Positions 25,285 through 35,208 of a stretch of 64,000 nucleotides of DNA are shown here, piece after piece. Position numbers and translations under genes: made by a program. The notes under the pieces are model-generated. The model worked only from the letters and a program-made list of their open reading frames with translations, had not been told where the DNA came from and searched no databases. The stretch is from Bacteroidota bacterium. GTDB taxonomy: Bacteria; Bacteroidota; Bacteroidia; Cytophagales; Cyclobacteriaceae. The DNA is taken from assembly GCA_022567155.1 (NCBI GenBank), contig JADFHN010000009.1, forward strand, positions 1 to 64,000, written 5' to 3'. Numbering within the stretch: the first letter of the stretch is position 1; each line of letters starts with the position of its first letter.

Positions 25285-26463
25285 ATGAAAGAAGTATATA
25301 TCGTTTCAATTGCAAGAACACCGATAGGCAGTTTTGGAGGAAGCCTTACAGGATTTACCGCTGTGGAATTAGGTACGCTGGCTATCAAAGGTGCGTTGGA
25401 AAGAGCAGGCATCGGACCGGATGAAGTAGAAGAAGTATATATGGGCAATGTGGTTTCTGCTAATCTCGGACAAGCACCTGCCCGGCAAGCGGCAATGGGC
25501 GCTTCGATTGGCTATAATGTGCCATGCACAACCATTAACAAAGTTTGCGCCTCAGGAATGAAAGCCACCATGATCGGCGCCCAGGCCATCATGCTCGGCC
25601 AGGCCGACATTGTAGTAACAGGAGGAATGGAAAGTATGTCTAATATTCCATACTATATCCCAAATGCACGGTACGGTTATAAATACGGAAATGGAGAAAT
25701 CGTGGATGGCCTCGCAAAAGACGGACTATGGGAAGTTTACTATGGTTTTCCAATGGGAAACTGCGCCGACAATACAGCTAAAGAAATGAACATCACACGT
25801 GAAATGCAGGATGAATATGCCATTTCTTCCTATAAAAGAGTCGCCGAAGCCACCCAGGCCGGATATTTTAATAATGAAATCATTCCGGTAGAAATTCCCC
25901 AAAGGAAAGGCGATCCGGTCATTATGACTGAAGATGAAGAATATAAAAATGTTGAATTTGAAAAAATACCCACGCTAAAGCCTGCATTTTCGAAAGACGG
26001 TACCGCCACGGCAGCTAATTCTTCCACCATAAACGACGGAGCCGCAGCCCTTGTGCTCATGAGTAAGGAAAAAACAGAAGAACTTGGCATAACGCCTCAG
26101 GCCCGGATCAGAGGGTTTGCCGATGCCGCACAGGACCCGATCTGGTTCACAACCACTCCGTCCATTGCCATTCCCAAAGCGATGAAAAATGCCGGAATAA
26201 GCAAAGAAGATGTCGATTTTTATGAAATTAACGAAGCGTTTTCAACGGTAGCCATCGCCAACAATATGGAGCTAGGCATTGATCGTGAAAAAGCAAATGT
26301 ATTTGGAGGTGCTGTAGCACTCGGCCATCCGCTGGGCGCAAGCGGGGCACGGATAATAGCTACACTTAACAGTGTATTAACACACAAGCAAAAAAATATA
26401 GGCGTTGCCGGTATCTGTAACGGAGGCGGAGGCGCCTCTGCCATTGTAATAGAAAAAGTATAA
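25285..26463 (+). CDS. Acetyl-CoA C-acetyltransferase (thiolase)
   Basis: This 392-residue cytoplasmic enzyme condenses two acetyl-CoA or cleaves acetoacetyl-CoA and longer 3-ketoacyl-CoA. The nucleophilic Cys88 lies in NKVCASGMKA; the other catalytic residues are in NEAFS, GHPLGASGAR (His) and ICNGGGGAS (Cys). The full family length is present. It follows the TPR gene by 38 bp but a terminator-like hairpin follows it. The HMG-CoA lyase gene elsewhere in the window could be linked metabolically to acetyl-CoA and ketone-body or leucine pathways. Direction (biosynthetic or degradative) cannot be decided. Confidence 0.95.
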   Translation: MKEVYIVSIARTPIGSFGGSLTGFTAVELGTLAIKGALERAGIGPDEVEEVYMGNVVSANLGQAPARQAAMGASIGYNVPCTTINKVCASGMKATMIGAQAIMLGQADIVVTGGMESMSNIPYYIPNARYGYKYGNGEIVDGLAKDGLWEVYYGFPMGNCADNTAKEMNITREMQDEYAISSYKRVAEATQAGYFNNEIIPVEIPQRKGDPVIMTEDEEYKNVEFEKIPTLKPAFSKDGTATAANSSTINDGAAALVLMSKEKTEELGITPQARIRGFADAAQDPIWFTTTPSIAIPKAMKNAGISKEDVDFYEINEAFSTVAIANNMELGIDREKANVFGGAVALGHPLGASGARIIATLNSVLTHKQKNIGVAGICNGGGGASAIVIEKV

Positions 26464-26475
26464 ATACATACCTTT

Positions 26476-26520
26476 AACTGGTTATCCGATCCTGTATTTT
26501 TCCGGATCACCGGTTTTATT
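26476..26520 (+). terminator. Candidate terminator after thiolase gene
   Basis: AACTGGTTATCCG (26476-26488) pairs with CGGATCACCGGTT (26503-26515) at 12 of 13 positions, and a short T-rich stretch follows. The T tract is weak, so this may instead be an mRNA-stabilising hairpin. Confidence 0.45.
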
Positions 26521-26534
26521 AACAAGCATACTGC

Positions 26535-27359
26535 ATGAACCAATACGTATTGACTGCTACTTTTGTGATTTCGTTGTGGATGACACCGGGCATTTCTTTG
26601 GGACAAAAGGAATTGAAGACCTACTATGATGTTGAACAAAAGCAGCTCAAAGAAGTGTATCATGTGAAAGATAAAGGCGGTGTTCACGATGGGGAATACA
26701 TAAAATATCATTTCGAAGGGGATGTTATTATACATGGACACTACAAAGACGGACTGAAGTCGAAGTTTTGGGAGTATTTTCATACAAACGGTCAACGATC
26801 GGCTATGGGAAATTTCAGAAATGATACGCTTACCGGACACTGGATATATTTTCACCGGAACGGCAAGGTAAGTACAGAAGGAGATTTCGAAAACGGACTG
26901 AAACAAGGTAACTGGGTTACCTACAACACCTCCGGAATAAAAACCGGTGAAGGGGAATTTGAAAACGGAAACGGGTACTTTACTGAGTATTATACCAATG
27001 GCAGCATTGAAAGAACATCCTATTTTAAAGAAGGCCTGAAAAACGGAGTAAGCAGGGTTTATTTTGAAGACGGAACGCTCAAACAATTTGCACAGTTCAG
27101 CAACGACATGCCTGTAGATACCTTGAAAGTATTTTATCCCGGTGGTAATCTTCAATCGTTAAGTTTTTTTAAAAACGGAAAACTCGAAGGTGAAGTAATC
27201 CAGTACTATGAAACGGGGCAGGTGAAAGAAATGATGTCATATAAAAATGGCAAAGCCCACGGCAAAAACATCCGGTACGATAAAAACGGTCAACTTCAAC
27301 TTGAAGCCACATACAAAGACGGTGTACTTACCATGTCAAAAAGATACGACGACCATTAA
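26535..27359 (+). CDS. MORN-repeat (YwqK-type) exported protein
   Basis: This 274-residue protein has a signal-like N-terminus (VLTATFVISLWMTPGISLG). A run of MORN/YwqK repeats covers nearly all the rest, each unit shaped like HTNGQRSAMGNFRNDTLTGH or YENG..KEGLKNG. Annotation pipelines often call such proteins antitoxin components after B. subtilis YwqK, but the repeat is a structural beta-hairpin module and no toxin gene is adjacent. It probably sits at the cell surface or periplasm. It stands between thiolase and purC on the same strand. Function unknown. Confidence 0.85.
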   Translation: MNQYVLTATFVISLWMTPGISLGQKELKTYYDVEQKQLKEVYHVKDKGGVHDGEYIKYHFEGDVIIHGHYKDGLKSKFWEYFHTNGQRSAMGNFRNDTLTGHWIYFHRNGKVSTEGDFENGLKQGNWVTYNTSGIKTGEGEFENGNGYFTEYYTNGSIERTSYFKEGLKNGVSRVYFEDGTLKQFAQFSNDMPVDTLKVFYPGGNLQSLSFFKNGKLEGEVIQYYETGQVKEMMSYKNGKAHGKNIRYDKNGQLQLEATYKDGVLTMSKRYDDH

Positions 27360-27437
27360 TAGCTGAATCAACAAATTAATTCGCCGCTTGCATGAAAGTA
27401 AAAGTCTGTACCTGTTTTTATAGTCACGTGAGCAGTA

Positions 27438-27445
27438 TAAATTTG
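27438..27445 (+). promoter_or_regulatory. Bacteroidota -7 box upstream of purC
   Basis: TAAATTTG matches TAnnTTTG and lies 7 bp before the purC ATG at 27453. A T-rich patch about 20 bp upstream could serve as a weak -33 region. It would drive the purC-STAS-rnz series. Confidence 0.45.
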
Positions 27446-27452
27446 TAGTCTG

Positions 27453-28412
27453 ATGGAAGCAATTAAAGAAACACACTTCGAATTTCCCGGTCAGACAGGA
27501 TTTTATCGCGGTAAAGTCAGGGATGTTTATTTTATTAACGATAAATTGGCCATGGTGGCAACAGACCGCATATCGGCCTTTGATATTATACTTCCCCGCC
27601 CTATTCCCTGTAAAGGACAGGTTCTAAACCAGCTAGCAGCCCGCAATCTGGAAGCCACCCGCGACATTGTTCCCAACTGGCTTGAATATGTACCCGATCC
27701 CAATGTATCTATTGGCAAAAAATGTGACCCATATCCTGTAGAAATGGTAATCCGGGGATATCTGGCGGGCCACGCCTGGAGAGAGTACAAAAGTGGGAAA
27801 AGAACGCTTTGCGGTGTACCTCTGCCAGATGGGTTAAAGGAAAACGACCAACTGCCCGAACCCATTATCACACCCTCCACCAAAGCCAAAGAAGGACACG
27901 ATGAAGATATCAGCCGTGAGGAGATCATCGCAAAAGGACTTGTAGCAGTGGAGGATTATCAAAAACTCGAAGCGTTGACTTATCGTTTATTTGAAAGGGG
28001 AACTGCGATTGCAGCAAAAAAAGGGTTGATTCTGGTTGACACAAAATATGAATTCGGGAAAAAGGGAAACAAAATTTACATCATTGACGAAATACATACC
28101 CCGGATTCAAGCCGATACTTTTATGCAGAAGGGTATAACAAACGGCAGCATGCCGGTGAACGTCAGAAGCAACTTTCAAAAGAATTTGTCAGAGAATGGC
28201 TGATATCGTGTGGTTTTCAGGGTCAGGCCGGACAAAAGATGCCTGAAATGACTGATGAAAAAGTGGTGGAAATTTCGGAACGGTATCTGGAACTGTACGA
28301 ACAATTTACAGGCGAACCCCTGAAATTAGAAAATTCAAGGCCCATTGATAAAAGAATTCATGATAATATTTTAAATTGGCTTCGGATTAAGAAAACTGAT
28401 TCGATTATATAA
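27453..28412 (+). CDS. purC: Phosphoribosylaminoimidazole-succinocarboxamide synthase
   Basis: PurC (SAICAR synthase) joins aspartate to CAIR using ATP in purine biosynthesis. At 319 residues it has the usual Bacteroidota length. The nucleotide-binding start [19 protein letters not shown], the conserved [13 protein letters not shown] and the DTKYEFG and [12 protein letters not shown] segments are all present. It starts a tight same-strand series with STAS (27-bp gap), rnz, a YhhQ-like transporter and a TlpA-like protein, and has its own -7 box. No other purine gene is in the window. Confidence 0.97.
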   Translation: MEAIKETHFEFPGQTGFYRGKVRDVYFINDKLAMVATDRISAFDIILPRPIPCKGQVLNQLAARNLEATRDIVPNWLEYVPDPNVSIGKKCDPYPVEMVIRGYLAGHAWREYKSGKRTLCGVPLPDGLKENDQLPEPIITPSTKAKEGHDEDISREEIIAKGLVAVEDYQKLEALTYRLFERGTAIAAKKGLILVDTKYEFGKKGNKIYIIDEIHTPDSSRYFYAEGYNKRQHAGERQKQLSKEFVREWLISCGFQGQAGQKMPEMTDEKVVEISERYLELYEQFTGEPLKLENSRPIDKRIHDNILNWLRIKKTDSII

Positions 28413-28439
28413 ACATATAAGAATAAAGGAGACCAAGTG

Positions 28440-28823
28440 ATGAAGTATTCTGTAAACAAAGAAGAAAAATATACAATTTTACGATTGAATGAAGAAAAGC
28501 TGGACACAAACCTTGCACCTCAGTTAAAATCAGAGTTTGTGACACTGCATGCTGAAGGAGTAAAAAATATCATCCTCGACATGGCAGAAGTAAAATATAC
28601 CGATTCATCCGGGTTAAGTGCATTGCTGGTCGGTAACCGTACCATACTCCAGAATGGAGGAATATTTGTACTGGCCTGCCTTTCAGACCATGTTATGAAA
28701 CTTATCAAGATCAGTCAGCTTGACGGTGTGCTCAATATTCTCCCTACCGTAGAGGAATCTGTGGATGCGGTATTTATGAATGATTTGGAAAACGACCTGA
28801 ATGCAGAAGATTCAGATAATTAA
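28440..28823 (+). CDS. STAS-domain protein, anti-sigma-factor-antagonist type
   Basis: This 127-residue cytoplasmic protein is a single STAS domain. The ATG at 28440 is preferred over a GTG one codon earlier. The phosphorylation loop is YTDSSGLSAL, with Ser56 in the position phosphorylated in SpoIIAA-like proteins. An acidic tail (NDLENDLNAEDSDN) is extra. No partner kinase or sigma factor is nearby. Small STAS proteins encoded between purC and rnz may have other partners in Bacteroidota. Function is inferred from the domain only. Confidence 0.9.
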   Translation: MKYSVNKEEKYTILRLNEEKLDTNLAPQLKSEFVTLHAEGVKNIILDMAEVKYTDSSGLSALLVGNRTILQNGGIFVLACLSDHVMKLIKISQLDGVLNILPTVEESVDAVFMNDLENDLNAEDSDN

Positions 28824-28832
28824 CTTCCGGAT

Positions 28833-29750
28833 TTGACATTCTGTCTTAAAATACTGGGTTCCGGTTCTTCTGTTCCAGCCGACGGACGCCATCATACCGC
28901 ACATTTACTGACGATAAACAACACACATTATCTGATTGATTGTGGCGAAGGCACACAACTGAGCCTGATGAAATACCGTTTGAAACAAAACAGGATCAAT
29001 GCCATTTTTATAAGTCACCTGCATGGCGATCATTACCTGGGTCTCACCGGACTAGTTTCTTCTATGCATCTTCTCGGAAGGCAACAACCGTTGAATATTT
29101 TTGCCCCACCCGGTCTTAGTGAGATTATTACTATTCAGTTTAAATACTCCAATACAGTCATCAGCTTTGACCTCAGACTTACCGAGTTGACCGGAAATGG
29201 GCCTCACCTGATTCATGAAACACCGACGCAAACCGTGCATTCTTTTCCGCTTGAACACAGGGTGCCTTGTTGGGGGTTCATATTCCGTGAAAAACCTAAA
29301 TCGAGGCGCATTAATAAAGAGAAACTACCTGAAAAAATATTGATTCAGGATATTATCAGGCTCAAGTCGGGCGAGGACCTGACCGATCATTCGGGAAGCG
29401 TGATTTATAAAAATGAAGACCTTACTTTCCCGCCTAAAAAATCAAGATCATACGCTTACTGCTCCGATACGGTATATGACCCACGAATAATTTCTTATAT
29501 CAACGGTGTGGATTTGCTTTATCATGAATCAACATTTTTGAAGGAAAAAGAGGATATTGCAGCCAAAACATATCATACCACCGCAGAACAGGCGGCTATG
29601 ATAGCAAAAGCGGCAAATGCTAAAAAACTCATTATCGGACATTATTCAGCACGGTATAAAGATATTTCCGGATTTCAATCTGAGGCCGAAAAAACCTTCG
29701 GAGAAACGGAACTTGCCTTGGAAGGAAAAACGTTTTGCGTCGAGGAATAA
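28833..29750 (+). CDS. rnz: Ribonuclease Z
   Basis: RNase Z removes 3' trailers from tRNA precursors. This 305-residue metallo-beta-lactamase-fold enzyme has the zinc motif SHLHGDH (His62, His64, Asp66, His67), the N-terminal LGSGSSVPADGRHH and the family's C-terminal SDTVYD and IIGHYSARY. The start is TTG at 28833, 9 bp after the STAS stop, since an in-frame stop lies three codons upstream. It is part of the purC series. Because CCA is not encoded in the Arg and Pro tRNAs of this window, 3' trimming by such an enzyme would be needed. Confidence 0.95.
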   Translation: MTFCLKILGSGSSVPADGRHHTAHLLTINNTHYLIDCGEGTQLSLMKYRLKQNRINAIFISHLHGDHYLGLTGLVSSMHLLGRQQPLNIFAPPGLSEIITIQFKYSNTVISFDLRLTELTGNGPHLIHETPTQTVHSFPLEHRVPCWGFIFREKPKSRRINKEKLPEKILIQDIIRLKSGEDLTDHSGSVIYKNEDLTFPPKKSRSYAYCSDTVYDPRIISYINGVDLLYHESTFLKEKEDIAAKTYHTTAEQAAMIAKAANAKKLIIGHYSARYKDISGFQSEAEKTFGETELALEGKTFCVEE

Positions 29751-29768
29751 CAGATAAAATAATCCTGT

Positions 29769-30581
29769 ATGGTCCGTAATTTACATTTAAATAAAAACGG
29801 AAAAGACAAAAGAAATACGCTGTTCCTGATCCTGGGAGGAATATTCATCACCAATGCCATCCTGGCCGAACTCATCGGTGTTAAGATCTTTTCACTTGAA
29901 GCCATCTTAGGTTTTGAACCTGCACAAATCAGGCTATTCAAAGAGTTTACACTCGATTTTAATCTCACGGCTGGCGCGCTGATCTGGCCTGTTGTATTCA
30001 TCACCACTGACATCATCAATGAGTACTTTGGAAAACAAGGTGTACGAATAGTGACATTCCTGGCGTCGGCGCTTATCGCTTACGCATTCCTGGTTATTTT
30101 TGCAGTCACAAGGTTGACGCCGGCACAATTTTGGCTTGATGTAAACAGTGTGGATCCGGAAGGCAATTTATTTGATATAAATTTTGCGTTCAATACGGTT
30201 TATACACAGGGGATGGGCATTATTATCGGCTCTCTGACTGCCTTTCTGCTGGCTCAGTTTCTTGATGTTTACATTTTTCAGAAGCTACGAAAACTCACCG
30301 GAAGCAAAATGTTGTGGCTCAGAGCTACCGGATCAACACTGATATCGCAGTTGCTTGATAGCTTTGTGGTACTCTTTATTGCTTTCTATATATTCGGAAA
30401 ATGGAGTATTGCACAGGTTATGGCGGTAGGTATTATAAACTATATGTATAAATTTACAGTTGCAATTGTGCTTACTCCGTTGCTGTATGCAGCCCATTAT
30501 TTAATTGACGGCTATTTGGGAAAAGAGGTCGCCGGACAAATGACCAGCGATGCTTCTGACACAAGCAATGGATTTTTCTGA
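29769..30581 (+). CDS. Queuosine-precursor transporter, YhhQ/VUT-1 family
   Basis: This 270-residue inner-membrane protein has about six hydrophobic segments and the conserved features of the family that imports queuine precursors (preQ0/preQ1): FITTDIINEYFGKQGVR near 80 and the C-terminal VYKFT-like helix (INYMYKFTVAIVLTPLLY). It would support queuosine modification of tRNA when precursor is salvaged. It lies 18 bp after rnz, so both act around tRNA maturation, although the operon link may be accidental. Substrate assignment is from family knowledge. Confidence 0.9.
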   Translation: MVRNLHLNKNGKDKRNTLFLILGGIFITNAILAELIGVKIFSLEAILGFEPAQIRLFKEFTLDFNLTAGALIWPVVFITTDIINEYFGKQGVRIVTFLASALIAYAFLVIFAVTRLTPAQFWLDVNSVDPEGNLFDINFAFNTVYTQGMGIIIGSLTAFLLAQFLDVYIFQKLRKLTGSKMLWLRATGSTLISQLLDSFVVLFIAFYIFGKWSIAQVMAVGIINYMYKFTVAIVLTPLLYAAHYLIDGYLGKEVAGQMTSDASDTSNGFF

Positions 30582-30601
30582 ATGGATAAGATGTGCGCCA
30601 T

Positions 30602-32020
30602 ATGAAAAGATTGTTTATATATACGCTGATATCTGCAGCATTTTCAACTATTACTTTCGGACAGAAATATTCAATCAAAATAACTGTTGAAGATTTTTCA
30701 GATTCGGTGGCATACCTCGGTTATCATTTTGCTGACAAGCGGTTTGTACAGGATACTGTACCAGTTGACAACGGTCACACCGCGATATTTACTGCAAATA
30801 CACCCTACAAATCAGGGCTTTACTTTTTTTATACGCCAAATGTATATTTTGAATTTATCGTTAACGAACCGGAAATTGTTCTTCAGACAAAAGGTGAAGA
30901 CTACGTGGCAAACATGCAGATCATTAAATCGGAAGAAAACCGGATATTCAAAGAAATGCAGTTATATGTAACAGGGAAGCGCAAAGAGTATAATAAACTT
31001 GCCGCCCGGGCCGATTCATTAAAAGAAGACAGCCTCGTTCTTGATCAGATACGTGAAAAAATGCAAGCCATAGATGTAGGTGTAAAAGATTATCAGAATG
31101 AACTGATAACACGACATCCGGATACATTTGTGGCCCGAATGGTAGCAGCAATGCAAAAACCGGATATACCTGACTCGATGAATGGAAACGATCCCGGAAA
31201 ATCACAAAAGCGGTATCATTACCATAAAAATCATTATTTTGATGGTGTTGACCTTGCGGATGCAGGTTTGCTCCGGACGCCGATATTTCATCAAAAAATA
31301 GTAGAGTTCCTGGATAAGGTAATTATTCAAAACCCTGATTCAATCATACAGGAAATCGATTTTCTGCTGAAAGCAGCCGCAGAAAATGATGAAGTGTATC
31401 GCTATATGCTTGTAACGCTTACCAACAAATATGAAACCTCGCCGATTATGGGGATGGATAAGGTTTTTGTGCACTTAGTAGAACAATATTATCTTACAGG
31501 CACTGCGGGATGGTTGGATGCAGATATGCTACAAAAACTTTCGGACCGGATTGCTACAATGAAACCCAACTTTATTGGCAACCAGGCCCCTCCGCTTGTT
31601 CTGAACGACACTTTGTTAACCACAGTGTCGCTTTACGATATCCACGCAGATTATACTATCCTATACTTCTATGATCCGGATTGCGGCCATTGCAAAAATG
31701 AAACACCGGTTTTATACGAAGCTTATGGAAATCTGCGAAATAAAAATATAGAGGTGCTGGCCATCAATATTACTACAAATACAGAAAGATGGAAGGAATA
31801 TATTACAGAAAACGAATTTGACTGGATAAATCTTATGGATTCATTCAACCGGTCTGATTTCAGGTATTATTATGATGTCCGAACCACACCTACGCTCTAC
31901 ATTCTTGATAAGGACAAGAAAATAATTGCCAAAAAACTGGATGCCACCCAGGTTGAAGAATTTATTAATGCCCGGATGGAGTTTGAAAAAAAGCACGTAT
32001 TGAAAGACAAATCAGACTGA
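30602..32020 (+). CDS. Thioredoxin-fold TlpA-like protein with DUF5106-type N-terminus
   Basis: The ATG at 30602 gives about 472 residues and a signal peptide (MKRLFIYTLISAAFSTITFG). An N-terminal beta-rich domain (about 20-110) and helical middle match the long Bacteroidota TlpA-like proteins. The C-terminal thioredoxin fold (about 325-460) has active site CGHC in YDPDCGHCKN and cis-Pro in VRTTPTLY. It is expected to be a periplasmic thiol-disulfide oxidoreductase. It closes the purC series. A second TlpA-like gene at 43723-44865 differs in domain content and active-site dipeptide. Confidence 0.88.
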   Translation: MKRLFIYTLISAAFSTITFGQKYSIKITVEDFSDSVAYLGYHFADKRFVQDTVPVDNGHTAIFTANTPYKSGLYFFYTPNVYFEFIVNEPEIVLQTKGEDYVANMQIIKSEENRIFKEMQLYVTGKRKEYNKLAARADSLKEDSLVLDQIREKMQAIDVGVKDYQNELITRHPDTFVARMVAAMQKPDIPDSMNGNDPGKSQKRYHYHKNHYFDGVDLADAGLLRTPIFHQKIVEFLDKVIIQNPDSIIQEIDFLLKAAAENDEVYRYMLVTLTNKYETSPIMGMDKVFVHLVEQYYLTGTAGWLDADMLQKLSDRIATMKPNFIGNQAPPLVLNDTLLTTVSLYDIHADYTILYFYDPDCGHCKNETPVLYEAYGNLRNKNIEVLAINITTNTERWKEYITENEFDWINLMDSFNRSDFRYYYDVRTTPTLYILDKDKKIIAKKLDATQVEEFINARMEFEKKHVLKDKSD

Positions 32021-32039
32021 TATCCGGATTCGATATTCT

Positions 32040-32795
32040 TTAATTCTCTCCCCCTTTTGTTCGGTAAAGATTATCCAGTACAACAGCAGTCGCAATGCCT
32101 GCATTTAACGATTCCATACGCCCGGCACCTGGAATAGTGATACGATTGTCGGTCAGAGCCGAAATTTCACTGCTGATACCTGTTGATTCATTACCAACAA
32201 CAATATACCCTCGCGATTTAAACCTGATTGTATGTATGTTTTCTCCATCAAGATAAGTTCCGTAAAATGGCCCTTCTTCCTTCTCCATAAATTCTTTCAG
32301 ATTAGTATAATACATATTCACCCGTGTAAATGATCCCATAGTGGCTGCTATCACTTTCGGATTATATAAATCCACACAATTCGTTGATGCAATCACTTTG
32401 CTGATCCCATACCAGTCACATATCCGGAGGATAGTACCAAAATTTCCGGGGTCATGTATATCATCCAGTATCAGAGCAAATTCATCTGTTCTTGCGGATA
32501 ATGGTTTGTTTTCTTTAATTTTGGCCATTGCAATTACCGAGTTGTTAGTGCGGAAGCTTCCTGCATCAGCCAATTGTGTGTCCGTCGCGGTGAAGATTTC
32601 GACATTTAAATTTTTAACCAGGACGCGAATATTATCAAGAAATGTTGTTGTGGCATATAACGAGTGTAATAAAAAATTAGATTTAAGTAATTCTATTACA
32701 TTTTTAGCCCCTTCAATAACAAACAATTCTTCTTGAATTCGTATTTTTTTAAGTTTTAATGATTTTATAAATCTTGTGCGAGTTTTAGTCAACAT
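32040..32795 (-). CDS. TrmH-type (SPOUT) RNA methyltransferase
   Basis: This methyltransferase of about 251 residues transfers a methyl group from SAM to ribose 2'-OH in rRNA or tRNA. The SPOUT motifs are DDIHDPGNFGTILR (motif 1), VGNESTGIS (motif 2) and IPGAGRMESLNAGIA (motif 3). An N-terminal substrate-binding domain (about 1-90) is present. I use the ATG at 32795; further in-frame ATGs at 32798 and 32810 would extend it a little. Every choice overlaps the start of the divergent gene at 32776. Its exact RNA target is unknown. Confidence 0.92.
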   Translation of the reverse strand: MLTKTRTRFIKSLKLKKIRIQEELFVIEGAKNVIELLKSNFLLHSLYATTTFLDNIRVLVKNLNVEIFTATDTQLADAGSFRTNNSVIAMAKIKENKPLSARTDEFALILDDIHDPGNFGTILRICDWYGISKVIASTNCVDLYNPKVIAATMGSFTRVNMYYTNLKEFMEKEEGPFYGTYLDGENIHTIRFKSRGYIVVGNESTGISSEISALTDNRITIPGAGRMESLNAGIATAVVLDNLYRTKGGEN

Positions 32796-35208
32796 CATTT
32801 TCAGATACATTACCTTTTTACTTCTGATTTCCGCTACACTTATTCTGTCGGGGTGCTACGGAACCAAATACTTGAAAGATGATGAAAAACTACTCTATAA
32901 GCAAAAAATTACGAGAAATGATCATGTAACCAGGGATGAATTAACTGAATTTTTCCAGCAAAAACCCAACCGGCGTATAATGGGAATGTGGGTAATGTAT
33001 TTATGGTTGCACGAAACCGGTAAAAAATCTTTCGATCCGGAAAAGTACAGGAAGAAAATCAAAAAAATAAACCTTACGTACAATGAAAAATACAGCAAAG
33101 CAGAAGGCATCGTGAAAAAGGAAAACCGCATTGAAAAAAAACGAGACAAAAAAGTAAGAAAAGTAGAAAAGAACATTCGGGAAGGCAACTTGCTGATGCG
33201 GTGGGGAGAGCCGATTGTCCTGCTTGATACCCAAAAAATATCAAAGACAGCCAGCCAAATCCATATGTACCTTATTTCAAAAGGATATTTCAGATCAGCA
33301 ACCACCTATGATATAGCTTATGAAAACAAAAAAGCACGGGTAACCTATTCTATAAACGAAGGCTCACCTTATATTATAGATTCGCTGGTTCTGAAAGCAG
33401 ATAATACCGCACTCCATGCACTTATCGACGCCTTTGAGGATCAGAGCTTACTGCAAAAAGGTGATACTTATGACCAGAATAAATTGTCAGATGAAAACAC
33501 CCGAATTGAAACTTTACTCAAAGACAATGGTTATTTCGACTTCAACAAGCGTTATATTAACTTTGAAATAGATACAACCTTAGGAAATCACAAAATTGCC
33601 ATCCGGACCGTGATCAGTGATCCGGGAGAAGGTAAGCGTCACAGGATATTTAAAATAGATTCAATCATTTTTACAACCGACGCAAATGTGAAGAATCTCA
33701 GCGAGGAGCGAAATCATTTCAGTTATAACGGTATTACTTACAAATACTACAAGGATATATATTCGTTTCGGGTGCTGGACAGAAGATTTTTCTTGCGTCC
33801 AGGTAATCTTTACAGCAAATCCAATACATTTGAAACACAACGGCAATTAACCAATATGAATGTTTTCCGGTTTGTAAATGTAAATTATGACACAACCGGA
33901 GGTAGGTTTGTGGCTAATATATTTGCCAGCCCAAGAGAACGGCAGCAGTTTACCAGCGAACTGGGTGTAACACTAACATATGGCTATCCCGGGCCTTTTC
34001 TGGATATAGGATACGTGGTTCGCAATGTATTTCATGGTCTGGAAAATCTCCAGTTCAATATCCGTGGTGGTATAGAGGGCGTTCCTTCTGCAACAGATTT
34101 CACTAAAATACTTGCCACAACCGAAGCGGGGTTTAATGTTTCTCTGACATTTCCTCAATTTCTTATACCAGGTGGCCAGGTGATTAAAAATAAATTTGGC
34201 CGATTCAACCCAAAAACAAGGATATCAAGTGGTTTTAATCTGAACGACCGGCCAGAATATAACCGCAAGGGCCTCGTGGCCTCTATTGATTATTCCTGGT
34301 CAAACGACCGAAAACGTAATTATACCTTTTATCTGGCTGACGTGAAGTTTATCAATACAGTTTTCAAAGACAGCACGTTTCATGCCCGACTGGAAGAACT
34401 GCAGCAGGAAGGGAACAACCTTATAAACTCTTTTCTCCCTTCTTTTGTCAGTAGCACCATTTTTTCCGCAGCATATAATTTCGGTGAATACGGAATCAAG
34501 AACAACACAGGATCGTTTTTAAGGTTTGGTCTTGAAAGTGGCGGTACGTTGCTTAATTTGTTTGGAACTGACTTTCTTACAAACCGCAACCTTGAACATT
34601 ATAAATACTTGCGTGCCGACATTGATTTCCGTAAACGCACAAGCCTTTCTTCTTCAACAGTAATTGCGTATCGCATTACCCTGGGTGGTGCCTATGCCTA
34701 TTCCAAGGAGCGGATACTACCTTATGAAAAATACTTTTTTTCCGGGGGAGCTACCAGCATCCGTGCATGGCGGCCCCGGCGATTAGGGCCGGGTTCATAC
34801 ACTCCGGTTGATAACGATGGAAACGTGAGTTATGATATCGAACAACCGGGTGAAATCCTGCTCGAAACCGGTGTTGAAATCCGGCAGAACATTTCGAAAA
34901 TTCTGGAAGGAGCGTTGTTTGTTGATGCAGGAAATAGCTGGGTTATACGTAACTCAGATAATCGCAAAGCCCTTGGCGGAGGCCTGAATGATTTTTATTC
35001 AGAAATTGCAGTTGGCGCCGGCGCCGGCATCCGGTTTGATTTTACTTTCTTCCTGTTCCGTCTGGACGCCGCATTCAAGTTATATGACCCTGCCAGGCAA
35101 AAGGGTAACCGGTTTATTCTTAGCGATGAATTTTTTAAAGGCCCGGTTGATGCCGCACAGCGAAATGAATTTCCCCTCATAAATTTTGCAATCGGATATC
35201 CATTCTGA
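32776..35208 (+). CDS. BamA/TamA-family outer-membrane protein
   Basis: This 810-residue protein starts at GTG with a lipoprotein-like signal (ITFLLLISATLILSGC). A charged Lys/Glu-rich stretch lies at about 90-140, then POTRA-like domains (ARVTYSINEGSPYIIDSLVL near 190) and a C-terminal 16-strand-type barrel ending in FPLINFAIGYPF. The barrel contains the family signature GGATSIRAWRPRRLGPG near 655. It should help insert or secrete outer-membrane components. The family in Bacteroidota is diverse, and this is one of the lipoprotein-anchored variants rather than core BamA. Its 5' end overlaps the TrmH gene. Confidence 0.9.
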   Translation: MRVLVNIIFRYITFLLLISATLILSGCYGTKYLKDDEKLLYKQKITRNDHVTRDELTEFFQQKPNRRIMGMWVMYLWLHETGKKSFDPEKYRKKIKKINLTYNEKYSKAEGIVKKENRIEKKRDKKVRKVEKNIREGNLLMRWGEPIVLLDTQKISKTASQIHMYLISKGYFRSATTYDIAYENKKARVTYSINEGSPYIIDSLVLKADNTALHALIDAFEDQSLLQKGDTYDQNKLSDENTRIETLLKDNGYFDFNKRYINFEIDTTLGNHKIAIRTVISDPGEGKRHRIFKIDSIIFTTDANVKNLSEERNHFSYNGITYKYYKDIYSFRVLDRRFFLRPGNLYSKSNTFETQRQLTNMNVFRFVNVNYDTTGGRFVANIFASPRERQQFTSELGVTLTYGYPGPFLDIGYVVRNVFHGLENLQFNIRGGIEGVPSATDFTKILATTEAGFNVSLTFPQFLIPGGQVIKNKFGRFNPKTRISSGFNLNDRPEYNRKGLVASIDYSWSNDRKRNYTFYLADVKFINTVFKDSTFHARLEELQQEGNNLINSFLPSFVSSTIFSAAYNFGEYGIKNNTGSFLRFGLESGGTLLNLFGTDFLTNRNLEHYKYLRADIDFRKRTSLSSSTVIAYRITLGGAYAYSKERILPYEKYFFSGGATSIRAWRPRRLGPGSYTPVDNDGNVSYDIEQPGEILLETGVEIRQNISKILEGALFVDAGNSWVIRNSDNRKALGGGLNDFYSEIAVGAGAGIRFDFTFFLFRLDAAFKLYDPARQKGNRFILSDEFFKGPVDAAQRNEFPLINFAIGYPF

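Noticed and set aside
26220-27155. Leftward frame of 311 codons
   Set aside because: It runs antisense across the thiolase end and the MORN-repeat gene; both forward genes have clear family motifs.
26535-27359. YwqK antitoxin of a toxin-antitoxin pair
   Set aside because: The label comes from repeat similarity; no toxin gene is adjacent, and the protein has a signal-like N-terminus.
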